Shown here piece after piece: positions 1-7,198 of a stretch of 64,000 bases of DNA. A program made the position numbers and the translations under genes. This stretch comes from Methylobacillus rhizosphaerae. GTDB lineage: Bacteria > Pseudomonadota > Gammaproteobacteria > Burkholderiales > Methylophilaceae. The notes beneath the pieces are model-generated. The model was not told the DNA's origin. It did no database searches and saw only the letters and a list, made by a program, of their open reading frames with translations. Where the stretch lies: positions 62,001 through 126,000 of the forward strand of contig NZ_FZOA01000001.1 in assembly GCF_900187985.1 (NCBI RefSeq), read 5' to 3'. Numbering within the stretch: position 1 is the stretch's first letter; each line of letters starts with the position of its first letter.

Positions 1-418
1 GGCCGGAGAAAAAGTAGAAGCCGCCACTGGAAAACAGGTGGCAGATAAAGCTGCTGGCAACAACGCTGGCAGCCAGCGTGGCAATGCTTTTGAAGGCAAA
101 CTGATAGTGCTTCGCGAACCAGCGTCCACCCAGCCACAGGCTACCGTAAGCGGGAAGCAGGAAACCGTAGGCCGGGGAAGTGCAGAAACCGTCCACGCCA
201 CCCCAGGTGACAGCGGCAAAGTCCAGGCCGGCGGCGACAGCCAGCAGGGCGGGAAATACCCAGATGGGACGCAGGTAAACACCGGCAAGGAAGAATACTG
301 CCCAGGATGCGCTGGGCAGATGATTGATGGTTGCAAAGTGATGACCGCGTGTCAGGATGAGCAGGGCGGTCAGCACAATGCCTATCAGGATCTGGTGATT
401 CTTGTTGAGTGTCAGCAT
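1..418 (-). CDS. Multi-pass membrane protein, 3' end cut by window edge
   Basis: Reading leftward from an ATG at 416-418, the frame stays open for 139 codons to the window edge, so the C-terminus is missing. The product starts MLTLNKNHQILIG and has hydrophobic stretches near residues 9-23, 38-50, 52-70, 83-98 and 111-126, so it is an inner-membrane protein. I do not recognise a named family. It lies 94 bp downstream of btuB on the same strand with no clear terminator between them, so co-transcription under the cobalamin riboswitch is likely. A role linked to B12 or cobalt is inference from position only. The forward frame over this stretch is its antisense shadow. Confidence 0.6.
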   Translation of the reverse strand, partial: MLTLNKNHQILIGIVLTALLILTRGHHFATINHLPSASWAVFFLAGVYLRPIWVFPALLAVAAGLDFAAVTWGGVDGFCTSPAYGFLLPAYGSLWLGGRWFAKHYQFAFKSIATLAASVVASSFICHLFSSGGFYFFSG

Positions 419-512
419 GTTCTATTCCTTGAGCTGGGTCGTGATTGAATAACGCTGGATTTTAACTGAAATTCCCAGCCGGTTTCTGCTTTGTTGCATC
501 TGCTGCAAGGCA

Positions 513-2357
513 TCAGAACCCGGGTGCGTAGCGCAGTGATACGAACAGGTTGGCGCCAAATGTACTGTAACCCTTGGCCAGTTCATATTTTCGGTCAAAC
601 AGGTTGTTGATGCGTGTATTCACGGACCAGTCGTCGTTGAGCTGATAATTGGTATAGAGATTGACCAGTGTGTAACCTGCCAACCTGGTTGTATTGGCAG
701 TGTCGTTGTAGCGATGGGAGCTGCTTTCGATTTCGCTGCCTATTTCCAGATTCTGCAGGCGCTTGCTGATGGCGAAGACACCATGTTCCTTTGCCCGTTT
801 TGGTAACAAATTACCATTGTCAGCATCTTCCGGGCGCTGGAAATCAGCACTGGCGCGGAGATTGAAACCAGCTGCCATGCCTTGGTAGCCCAAGGTCAGG
901 CCGGACAGCCTTGCTCGATTGACGTTCTGTGCCACATTCGTGAAATTATGGCCGGTTCGCGGGTTGACGATCAGGTTATCAACATCATTGTAATAATAGC
1001 TCGCCGTGACATGATGGCCGCCACTGTCATATTTCACGCCGATTTCCCGGTTACGGGATTCTTCCGGTTTGAGGTCCGGGTTGCCGAAATTGGGATAGTA
1101 GAGCTGGTTGAAAGTAGGGGCGGCAAATGCCGTGCCATATGCGATATTGGCTTTCCACTGTGGCGTGATGGCATAGGCGTACGCCAGGCTGCCGGTCGTC
1201 TTGCTGCCAAACTGTGAGTTGTCATCATTGCGCAGATTGATCTGCACACTGTGTTTGTCAAAAGTTTTGTACCATCCAGCAAGATAGGACTGGATGTTTC
1301 GATGATCTTCCGGCAATGGGCTGGGGCTGGTCTCTACCCGCTGTTCCCGGCGCTCCACACCCAAATTGAATGTTCCCCATGCGGAATTCAGCGTGTTCTG
1401 CCAGAGGTATTGATCCTGAATGGTCTTGATGGAGTTGCTGGTGGTCTTTGTGGGTTGTTTTGAATAGGAAGTCAAGTCATCAATACCTCGTGACATGGTC
1501 ACCAGGCTGGTCCAGTTTTCAGTGAAGCGGTTCTTGCTATGCACGCTATAGGTGGACAACGTCTGATCGAGATATTGATCGTACTTGGCAGAAGTGGCGC
1601 TGGTGCCGTCATTGAAATTGCGCGCATCACTGATCAGGATATTGAAGCCGATCTCATGCTGATCGCCAATATGCTGCACGATGCTGGCGGAGATATTCTG
1701 GTTGCGGTAGCTGTCAGCATCAGGGTTGTAGCCGGATGATTGCTTGTTACGTAGCGCACTGATGCCATGCACATGTGTCATGCCACCTTGCAGGCTGTAA
1801 CTGGTATCTCCAATACGACCACTGACACCCACTTCTCCTATGGCAGTGCCATAGGTACCCAGGCCGATGGCAGCATTGAGTCTGGGAGTACCCTGACCCT
1901 GTTTGGTGAAAATCTGGATGACGCCACCAATGGCATCTGCGCCATACAGACTACTGGCCGGACCACGCAGGATTTCCACTCGCTCTATCTGGCTCAGTGG
2001 AATGTGCTGGATGGCCGTAGTGCCAGTGGTGGCAGAATTGATTCTGACGCCATCCACCAAGACCAAGGTGTGAGTGGCATTGGCGCCACGCATGAAAATA
2101 TCGGCATTTTTGCCAGTGCCGCCATTACTGGTGATCTCGATGCCGGGTTGCAGGCTTAATAACTCGAGCAGGCTTGATTGTCCTGCTTTCTGGATCTGCT
2201 CCTCGGTAATGATGGAAACATCACCCAGTACTTCGCTGGCTTTTTGCTCTGTGCGAGAGGCTGTGACGATGGTGTCATCCATGGTGATATCAGCTGACAT
2301 GGCCGGGCTGGAGACAATGAAAGAAAGGGCAAGACTGCCCGAAGCAATACGCAACAT
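513..2357 (-). CDS. btuB: TonB-dependent vitamin B12 outer-membrane receptor BtuB
   Basis: Outer-membrane receptor that imports cobalamin using TonB energy. The reading frame is open further upstream, but that part runs through the cobalamin riboswitch. I place the start at the ATG at 2355-2357, preceded by a GGAGT ribosome site and followed by a signal peptide (MLRIASGSLALSF, cleavage after about residue 22). That gives 614 residues, the usual BtuB length. A TonB-box-like stretch DDTIVTAS follows, then a plug domain (RGANATHTLVLVDGVRIN; VEILRGPASSLYGADAIGGVI) and a beta-barrel ending in Phe, as outer-membrane proteins do. The riboswitch upstream strongly supports cobalamin as substrate. The membrane protein at 1-418 probably shares the transcript. 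metH in this window would use the imported B12. Confidence 0.93.
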   Translation of the reverse strand: MLRIASGSLALSFIVSSPAMSADITMDDTIVTASRTEQKASEVLGDVSIITEEQIQKAGQSSLLELLSLQPGIEITSNGGTGKNADIFMRGANATHTLVLVDGVRINSATTGTTAIQHIPLSQIERVEILRGPASSLYGADAIGGVIQIFTKQGQGTPRLNAAIGLGTYGTAIGEVGVSGRIGDTSYSLQGGMTHVHGISALRNKQSSGYNPDADSYRNQNISASIVQHIGDQHEIGFNILISDARNFNDGTSATSAKYDQYLDQTLSTYSVHSKNRFTENWTSLVTMSRGIDDLTSYSKQPTKTTSNSIKTIQDQYLWQNTLNSAWGTFNLGVERREQRVETSPSPLPEDHRNIQSYLAGWYKTFDKHSVQINLRNDDNSQFGSKTTGSLAYAYAITPQWKANIAYGTAFAAPTFNQLYYPNFGNPDLKPEESRNREIGVKYDSGGHHVTASYYYNDVDNLIVNPRTGHNFTNVAQNVNRARLSGLTLGYQGMAAGFNLRASADFQRPEDADNGNLLPKRAKEHGVFAISKRLQNLEIGSEIESSSHRYNDTANTTRLAGYTLVNLYTNYQLNDDWSVNTRINNLFDRKYELAKGYSTFGANLFVSLRYAPGF

Positions 2358-2378
2358 ATTAAAAAGACTCCGCAATAC

Positions 2379-2396
2379 GCCTGCTACCCCGCAGGC
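2379..2396 (-). promoter_or_regulatory. Hairpin just upstream of the btuB ribosome-binding site
   Basis: On the reverse strand GCCTGC and GCAGGC form a perfect 6-bp stem around a 6-nt loop (GGGGTA), ending some ten bases before the GGAGT ribosome site. It sits between the cobalamin aptamer and the start codon, where an expression platform would be expected. It may take part in switching translation on and off, but this is inference from position. Confidence 0.4.
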
Positions 2397-2497
2397 TGAT
2401 GTTGTATGCATGTACGGAGTTGAAGTGACGGTTGCTGGCCTCGGAATGAGGCAGTGACTGGTCTGCTGCCTCCCCGCAACATTGCCGTTTAGTTTTA

Positions 2498-2700
2498 AGG
2501 CCGGTCTCCGGGCTTGCAAGATGTGTTGAGCGACATATCGCCTTCCCATGCAGTGATTGGCACAGTGGCATTTGATGTGTCTGTCTTGCTTACCGTTGCG
2601 GGGGCAGCACAGGCATTGCCAGATTGGACAGAGAGTCGTCTGGCGCACCTGTTTCCCAGTTTCACCCTTGGAGTCAGGAACTGACTCAAGGACACCGTAA
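2498..2700 (-). ncRNA. Cobalamin riboswitch (B12 element) upstream of btuB
   Basis: The reverse strand shows the canonical B12-element landmarks in order: GGTGAAACTGGGAAACAGG near 2652-2671, GCCAGACGACTCTC near 2633-2646, CTGCCCCCGCAACGGTAAG near 2590-2608, and the B12 box AGCCCGGAGACCGGCC at 2499-2514. The element occupies the leader between a TATAAT box (2714-2719) and the btuB start. In known systems adenosylcobalamin binding to this RNA represses expression of the downstream gene, so btuB should be turned down when B12 is plentiful. Confidence 0.97.
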
Positions 2701-2713
2701 AACGTAGGGCGTG

Positions 2714-2719
2714 ATTATA
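2714..2719 (-). promoter_or_regulatory. btuB: Probable -10 box of the btuB riboswitch promoter
   Basis: A perfect TATAAT hexamer on the reverse strand lies about 14-19 bases before the first conserved part of the cobalamin riboswitch, which is where transcription of that leader should begin. No good -35 hexamer is visible at the standard spacing, so the promoter assignment rests on the -10 box and the position. Confidence 0.5.
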
Positions 2720-2731
2720 AATGATTGGTAC

Positions 2732-2762
2732 TTGACGCGATTAAATAAGTTTTTGATATAAG
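2732..2762 (+). promoter_or_regulatory. Possible promoter of the zapB-like/zapA operon
   Basis: TTGACG at 2732-2737 is a good -35 match. It is followed after 17 bases by GATATA (2755-2760), or after 19 bases by TATAAG (2757-2762). Neither option is ideal in both sequence and spacing. Transcription from here would start about 65 bases before the zapB-like ATG at 2834. Confidence 0.35.
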
Positions 2763-2833
2763 ATATTGTAAACAAGATAAAAATGCTGCATGCATGGTTG
2801 ACCATGTGCAGATTTTGCAATTATAGTGGCGCC

Positions 2834-3034
2834 ATGAATGCCGATTTGATCACATTGGAAGAAAAGCTTTCTCAGCTGATAGCCTTATATCAATTGCTGC
2901 GTGCGGAGAATCTTGAGCTTCGTCAAGCGCTTGTACGTTCACAGGATGACAATCAACAGTTGCAGGAGAATATGGAGCTTGCAAAGCATAAGTTGCTGGC
3001 CCTGATAGATCGTCTTCCAGAGGGGGCAATATGA
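2834..3034 (+). CDS. ZapB-like short coiled-coil protein
   Basis: A 66-residue, almost wholly coiled-coil protein (MNADLITLEEKLSQL start; QLLRAENLELRQALVRSQDD core) ending in IDRLPEG. It matches the small family that sits directly before zapA in many beta- and gammaproteobacteria, annotated as cell-division ZapB-like or TIGR02449. The frame is open to an earlier ATG at 2783, but the start at 2834 removes a non-conserved Cys-rich lead. It overlaps zapA by 4 bp (ATGA), a sign of translational coupling. A role in stabilising the Z-ring with ZapA is inferred from family and context. Confidence 0.75.
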   Translation: MNADLITLEEKLSQLIALYQLLRAENLELRQALVRSQDDNQQLQENMELAKHKLLALIDRLPEGAI

Positions 3035-3336
3035 GTAATGTGCGAGGAGTGAGTGTCAGCATCATGGGACGTGAGCTGACGATAGCATGTGCGGATGAGG
3101 AGCGTGAATCCTTGCTGCGTTCGGTCAACTATCTTGACAGGAAGATGTGCGAAATCCGTGACACAGGAAAAGTGGTCGGCACAGAAAAGATTGCCCTTAT
3201 GGCTGCCCTGAACATTACACACGAATTGTTGACCACGGATGGTGGTGGTTTTGACATTGGTGATATCAAGCGTACAATCAGTTCCATGCAGGAGCAGATT
3301 GATGTGGTTCTGGGAGAGTCACCTCAGCTTTTCTAG
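3031..3336 (+). CDS. zapA: Cell division protein ZapA
   Basis: A 101-residue ZapA family protein: VSVSIMGRELTIACADEERESLLRSVNYLD at the N-terminus matches the globular FtsZ-binding head, and the C-terminal half is the coiled-coil tail. ZapA binds FtsZ in the cytoplasm and cross-links protofilaments at the division septum. Its start overlaps the zapB-like stop. The 6S RNA gene follows directly downstream, as is usual for zapA in proteobacteria. Confidence 0.93.
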   Translation: MSNVRGVSVSIMGRELTIACADEERESLLRSVNYLDRKMCEIRDTGKVVGTEKIALMAALNITHELLTTDGGGFDIGDIKRTISSMQEQIDVVLGESPQLF

Positions 3337-3361
3337 GCAGGATAGGTTCTCCAAGTTTCTC

Positions 3362-3386
3362 AAGAAGCGATGATTGATCGCTTCTT
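3362..3386 (+). terminator. Hairpin after zapA
   Basis: AAGAAGCGA and TCGCTTCTT form a perfect 9-bp stem around a 7-base loop, starting 25 bases after the zapA stop. The following bases are only moderately T-rich (CCCTTTGTT), so it may be a weak terminator or a processing element in front of the 6S RNA. Confidence 0.5.
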
Positions 3387-3392
3387 CCCTTT

Positions 3393-3571
3393 GTTCCCTG
3401 CAGTGCTGTCTGGATCATAGATTCCTTGAACCATAAATTTGGGCCCTGGTTTCGGTCTGTTAAGTAACAGTGTGCGCGCTCCGATGTGGGTGTACCTAAC
3501 GTAGCTTAAGGTCGTTACCACTTGAACCGTCAGGTTCAGGATGCCGGTCTGGATAGCATCTGCAGGGACTT
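3393..3571 (+). ncRNA. ssrS: 6S RNA (SsrS)
   Basis: The region opens with TCCCTGCAGTGCT and closes with AGCATCTGCAGGGA, which pair as the closing stem of a roughly 180-nt RNA. Inside are features of proteobacterial 6S RNA, such as GTGCGCGCTCCGATGTGGGTG in the centre and CTTGAACCGTCAGGTTCAGG near the 3' side (E. coli 6S has a closely similar CTTGAACC...GGTTCAAGG hairpin). It directly follows zapA, the conserved 6S location. 6S RNA mimics an open promoter and sequesters the housekeeping RNA polymerase holoenzyme in stationary phase. The ends are good to a few bases. Confidence 0.88.
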
Positions 3572-3730
3572 CTTACCACGGCCTTTCTTCGGGCCGGCAA
3601 TTCAATGTTGTTCATTATGTGACACGCCCAGCGCACTCATGCCAGGTAAGCAGAATGGCTTTGACTGGGCAGTACTGGCATTCATGCAAACTCAGGGTAT
3701 GATATGCGTTTGCATTAACGTGAGAGTTTC

Positions 3731-4189
3731 ATGCGGTACTGGTTGATGAAGTCTGAACCATCTGATGTGTCCATTGATGACCTGGCGTCATTTCCCGGGC
3801 AATCGGTGGATTGGTATGGCGTGCGCAACTATCAGGCGCGTAATTTCATGCGTGACCAGATGCAACTTGGTGATGGGGTGCTGTTTTACCACTCCAATTG
3901 CGCAGAGCCTGGTATCGTTGGCATCGCTGAAGTCAGCAAGCTGGCTTACCCTGATCGCCTGCAGTTTATCGAAGGTCATAAATATTACGATCCCAAGGCG
4001 ACACCAGAGAGTCCGCGCTGGTTTAATGTGGATGTCAAGCTGGTGCGCAAGACCCGGCTGTTGAGCTTGCAAGAGATGCGGGAAACGCCGGAATTGCAGA
4101 ACCTGCGTATCCTGCAACGCGGCAATCGTTTGTCGATTACACCGGTCGATCCGCAGGATTGGGAATTTATTATGGGCTTGCTGAATTGA
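3731..4189 (+). CDS. EVE domain-containing protein
   Basis: A 152-residue protein that is one complete EVE domain: MRYWLMKSEPSDVSIDDL at the start, VDWYGVRNYQARNFMRDQM, GDGVLFYHSNC, GIVGIAEV and YYDPKA. EVE proteins have a PUA-like fold and are thought to recognise modified bases in RNA or DNA; the precise ligand of this family is not established. It starts 160 bp after the 6S RNA and has its own leader. Nothing unusual is seen in the sequence, and it is full length for stand-alone bacterial EVE proteins. Confidence 0.88.
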   Translation: MRYWLMKSEPSDVSIDDLASFPGQSVDWYGVRNYQARNFMRDQMQLGDGVLFYHSNCAEPGIVGIAEVSKLAYPDRLQFIEGHKYYDPKATPESPRWFNVDVKLVRKTRLLSLQEMRETPELQNLRILQRGNRLSITPVDPQDWEFIMGLLN

Positions 4190-4261
4190 TCAGGCTTGGT
4201 TGTATTGATATGCGTGATATGCTATTGCAAGGTCATGCACCAATTCATTAAGGAGAAAATA

Positions 4262-4705
4262 GTGGTAGCAAAAAAAGAAGAAGGCGTGGTGGATCCACAC
4301 CAGGATTTGAGAAACAGTGGCCTGAAAATTACCTTGCCACGCCTCAAGGTGCTGGATATCTTCCGCAACAGCGAACAGCGCCACCTGGCGGCTGAAGATG
4401 TTTATCGTATTTTGATTACCGAACATTCAGAGTTTGGTCTGGCCACTGTTTACCGTGTACTGGCACAGTTTGAGCAAACCGGCTTGCTGAAGAAAAGCCA
4501 GCTGGGAAACAACAAGGCTGTGTATGAGCTGAATGACGGTGAAGAGCACCATGGACACCTGGTGAGCACCAGTACCGGTGAAGTGCGCGAATTTTATGAC
4601 CTGGGTATCGAGGACAGGCTCAAGAAGATCGTGCGTGATCTGGGTTACGAACTGACCGATTACGATATTACTGCCTACGGTACCCCACTGGCCGACAAGG
4701 GTTAA
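4262..4705 (+). CDS. Fur-family regulator with degenerate metal sites
   Basis: A 147-residue Fur-family repressor. The start is a GTG at 4262 with AAGGAG eight bases upstream; the frame is open earlier but without a ribosome site. The winged-helix half is canonical (LKITLPRLKVLDIF; EQRHLAAEDVYR; GLATVYRVLAQFEQTGLL). The metal half is not. The usual HHDHLVC..CG becomes HHGH (96-99) then STST (102-105), so the metal-binding Asp is Gly and both Cys positions are lost. The C-terminal His ligand is Tyr (134), and the usual C-terminal Cys/His tail is absent. Glu109 and Glu116 are kept. It may be the organism's main Fur in divergent form or a paralogue with altered sensing. Confidence 0.8.
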   Translation: MVAKKEEGVVDPHQDLRNSGLKITLPRLKVLDIFRNSEQRHLAAEDVYRILITEHSEFGLATVYRVLAQFEQTGLLKKSQLGNNKAVYELNDGEEHHGHLVSTSTGEVREFYDLGIEDRLKKIVRDLGYELTDYDITAYGTPLADKG

Positions 4706-4710
4706 TTGAT

Positions 4711-4743
4711 ATTGCGATGCCAGCCTGGAGCTGGCATCGCAAT
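4711..4743. terminator. Bidirectional hairpin between the Fur gene and ilvA
   Basis: ATTGCGATGCCAGC (4711-4724) and GCTGGCATCGCAAT (4730-4743) form a perfect 14-bp stem with a 5-base loop, exactly in the gap between two convergent genes. The last base overlaps the ilvA stop codon. There is no strong T-run on either side, so it may act as a weak terminator or as a barrier to convergent transcription. Confidence 0.6.
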
Positions 4744-6254
4744 TAACCCAGGAACAGTTGGTACGCCGGGTTGTCGCTCTCTCTCCAGTATGGATAGCCG
4801 AGATTCTGCAGGAACTGGGTGAATTCTTCCTCTTCGCCCGGCGGCACCTGCATACCAACCAGCACCCTGCCAAAGTCTGCACCGTGGTTGCGGTAATGGA
4901 ACAAGCTGATGTTCCAATCGTGGCGCATGCTGTCCAGGAAATTCATCAACGCTCCCGGTCTTTCAGGGAATTCAAAGCGGAACACCTGTTCATGCTCTGC
5001 CTGCGGGGCGTGACCTCCCACCATATAGCGCAAATGCAATTTTCCGACTTCGTTATCGCTCAGATCCAGTGCAGGCAACCCGTGTTGCTGTAATTGTTCG
5101 ACCAATCTGTTGGACTCGGCTGGTTCATGGACCGCAACACCAACATAAATGTGCGCTTCATGGGCATCTGCATAGCGATAATTGAATTCTGTAATATTGC
5201 GATTGCCAATCAGGCGGCAGAATTTCTTGAATGATCCCGGGGTTTCCGGAATGGTGACTGCGAGCACGGCTTCGCGTTTTTCACCGATTTCAGAACGTTC
5301 CACTACAAAACGTAGGCGGTCAAAACTCATATTGGCGCCTGAGGCGATGGCAACCAGGTTCTTGCCTTGTAGGCCGTTCTGCTGCACATAGGCTTTCAGG
5401 CCAGCCAATGCCAGTGCACCTGTAGGTTCCAGAATGGCGCGTGTATCTTCGAATACATCCTTGATGGCGGCACAGATGGCATCGTTATCCACCAAGATCA
5501 TGTCGTCCACATATTGCTGGCAGAGCCGGAAAGTTTCTTCTCCTACCAGTTTGACGGCTTTGCCATCGGCAAATAGCCCTACCTGGTCCAGTGTGACGCG
5601 TGCACCCTGTTGCAGGGATAAGGTCATGGCATTGGCATCATTGACTTCAACGCCAATAACCTTGATTTCAGGGCGTACTGCCTTGATGTATGCCGCAACT
5701 CCTGCAATCAGGCCACCGCCACCGACGGGACAGAAAATGGCCTCAATGGGTTCTGGATGATCCTGCAGGATTTCCACAGCGACAGTGCCTTGCCCGGCAA
5801 TGACATCGGGGTCATCGAACGGGTGAACAAAAGTCAGTTGTTGCTCTTCCATCAGCTTCAAGGCGTGGTTGTAGGCATCGGTATAGGATTCACCTGCCAG
5901 CACCACTTCGCCGCCACGGCTGCGCACAGCGTCGATCTTGATGGACGGTGTTGTGACAGGCATGACAATAACTGCACGGCAACCGGCATTCTTGGCGGCC
6001 AGCGCTACACCCTGGGCATGATTGCCTGCAGAAGCAGTAATGACTCCGTGTGCCAGTGCCTCAGTCGAAAGCTGGGCCATTTTGTTGTAGGCCCCACGTA
6101 ACTTAAACGAGAACACAGGCTGCATATCTTCACGCTTGAGCAGGATCTGGTTATTGAATCGCCCGGAAATATTGGAGAGCAAGTCCAGTGGGGTTTTGCT
6201 TGCGACGTCATAAACGCGGGCGGATTTGATCTTCTGCAGGTAATCGATTTTCAT
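4743..6254 (-). CDS. ilvA: Biosynthetic threonine ammonia-lyase IlvA
   Basis: PLP-dependent deamination of threonine to 2-oxobutanoate, the first step to isoleucine. The 503 residues match the long biosynthetic IlvA. The catalytic domain (1 to about 320) carries the PLP lysine K51 in FSFKLRGAYNKM, the SAGNHAQGVA loop and a glycine-rich PVGGGGLIAG phosphate loop. The C-terminal part (about 325-503) has two ACT-like regulatory segments (ETPGSFKKFCRLIGNRNITEFNYRYAD and FPERPGALMNFLDSM), which in the family bind isoleucine and valine. It is transcribed alone, convergent with the Fur-family gene and divergent from rpiA. Confidence 0.96.
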   Translation of the reverse strand: MKIDYLQKIKSARVYDVASKTPLDLLSNISGRFNNQILLKREDMQPVFSFKLRGAYNKMAQLSTEALAHGVITASAGNHAQGVALAAKNAGCRAVIVMPVTTPSIKIDAVRSRGGEVVLAGESYTDAYNHALKLMEEQQLTFVHPFDDPDVIAGQGTVAVEILQDHPEPIEAIFCPVGGGGLIAGVAAYIKAVRPEIKVIGVEVNDANAMTLSLQQGARVTLDQVGLFADGKAVKLVGEETFRLCQQYVDDMILVDNDAICAAIKDVFEDTRAILEPTGALALAGLKAYVQQNGLQGKNLVAIASGANMSFDRLRFVVERSEIGEKREAVLAVTIPETPGSFKKFCRLIGNRNITEFNYRYADAHEAHIYVGVAVHEPAESNRLVEQLQQHGLPALDLSDNEVGKLHLRYMVGGHAPQAEHEQVFRFEFPERPGALMNFLDSMRHDWNISLFHYRNHGADFGRVLVGMQVPPGEEEEFTQFLQNLGYPYWRESDNPAYQLFLG

Positions 6255-6302
6255 TGGGACGCTGTCCAGGGCTGCGCGGTGCAGTGTATGATTAAGGGGC
6301 TT

Positions 6303-6365
6303 GATTCGAAAGAATCTGAATTATAAAGAAAACGCAGGGTCTGCAAAATGCTGTCATCAGCATTT
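6303..6365. promoter_or_regulatory. Two small inverted repeats between ilvA and rpiA
   Basis: GATTC-GAAA-GAATC (6303-6316) is a 5-bp stem capped by a GNRA-type tetraloop. AAATGCTG-TCAT-CAGCATTT (6346-6365) is an 8-bp perfect inverted repeat, 56 bases before the rpiA start. Both lie in the 167-bp divergent promoter region. They could be operator or RNA elements, but nothing ties them to a known regulator. Confidence 0.25.
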
Positions 6366-6421
6366 GTACAGTATATGTAAACGCCTGAGAAGGTCACAAG
6401 CAAATAAAAGGTTTTAGATAA

Positions 6422-7081
6422 ATGGCTACACAAGACGAATTGAAGCAACAGGTTGCCAAGGCAGCAGTAGAGTATGTAAAAGGCGGCATTATCGGCGTGG
6501 GTACTGGATCCACTGCCAATTTCTTTATCGATGAACTGGCCAAGGTCAAGGATCGTATTGAAGGTGCTGTGGCGAGTTCTGAAGCCACAGCCCAGCGCTT
6601 GCGCGGACATGGTATCCAAGTATTTGATCTCAACGATGTTGATGGTATGGAGATCTATGTGGATGGTGCAGACGAAATCACCGAGCAGATGCATATGCTC
6701 AAGGGTGGCGGTGGCGCGTTAACGCGCGAAAAGATCGTAGCTGCCTGTGCCAGAGATTTCATCTGTATCTGTGACCAGAGCAAACTCGTGCCTGTACTGG
6801 GCAAGTTCCCTTTGCCAGTGGAAGTGATCCCCATGGCCCAGGCATATGTGGCGCGTGAGCTGGTCAAGCTGGGTGGACAGCCCAAGCTGCGTGATTTCAC
6901 CACTGACAACGGCAACCTGATCCTGGATGTACACGGCCTGACTATTACTGACCCTGTGGCGTTTGAGGCACGGGTGAATGAAATCGTGGGTGTAGTGACC
7001 AATGGCCTGTTTGCAGCGCGTCCGGCCAATGTATTATTGCTGGCGACTGCGGATGGCGTTAGAACCCTGACTGCAAAGTAA
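6422..7081 (+). CDS. rpiA: Ribose-5-phosphate isomerase A
   Basis: Interconverts ribose-5-phosphate and ribulose-5-phosphate in the pentose phosphate pathway. In a ribulose monophosphate methylotroph it would also help regenerate the formaldehyde acceptor (inference). At 219 residues it matches E. coli RpiA in length. The phosphate loop [15 protein letters not shown] (25-39), the catalytic D81 and D84 in YVDGADEI, and K94 in [15 protein letters not shown] are all present. It has its own promoter region, divergent from ilvA, and is followed by phoU after 117 bp. Confidence 0.97.
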   Translation: MATQDELKQQVAKAAVEYVKGGIIGVGTGSTANFFIDELAKVKDRIEGAVASSEATAQRLRGHGIQVFDLNDVDGMEIYVDGADEITEQMHMLKGGGGALTREKIVAACARDFICICDQSKLVPVLGKFPLPVEVIPMAQAYVARELVKLGGQPKLRDFTTDNGNLILDVHGLTITDPVAFEARVNEIVGVVTNGLFAARPANVLLLATADGVRTLTAK

Positions 7082-7107
7082 CAGGCGCGTACCAGCTCAA
7101 CATGAAA

Positions 7108-7125
7108 TTGTCATAATCGGCAATT
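7108..7125 (+). promoter_or_regulatory. Weak Pho-box-like half site upstream of phoU
   Basis: TTGTCATAAT at 7108-7117 resembles the first repeat of the E. coli PhoB box (CTGTCATAAA), about 85 bases before phoU. The second repeat is poorly conserved (CGGCAATT), so PhoB control is only a possibility. Confidence 0.2.
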
Positions 7126-7198
7126 AGACTACAACGTTGACTCAGTCACTCCAGTCGGGGCTATCTCGGCTGGATTTATTCACGGAAGGGATCGCGTT

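Noticed and set aside
38-448. Forward open frame of 136 codons at the left edge
   Set aside because: It is antisense to the membrane protein on the reverse strand, which has clear hydrophobic segments and a sensible context. The forward product is Gly/Gln-rich with no recognisable domain.
2358-2648. N-terminal extension of the btuB frame
   Set aside because: It reads through the cobalamin riboswitch and yields Cys-rich residues before the true signal peptide, so it is leader RNA rather than coding.
3660-3703. Possible promoter TTGACT ... TATGAT before the EVE gene
   Set aside because: The two hexamers are 31 bases apart, too far for a sigma-70 promoter, and no good -35 hexamer lies at the proper distance from TATGAT.
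3522-3746. Forward open frame overlapping the 3' end of the 6S RNA
   Set aside because: Its start lies within the conserved 6S RNA and its end overlaps the start of the EVE gene; the product has no recognisable features.
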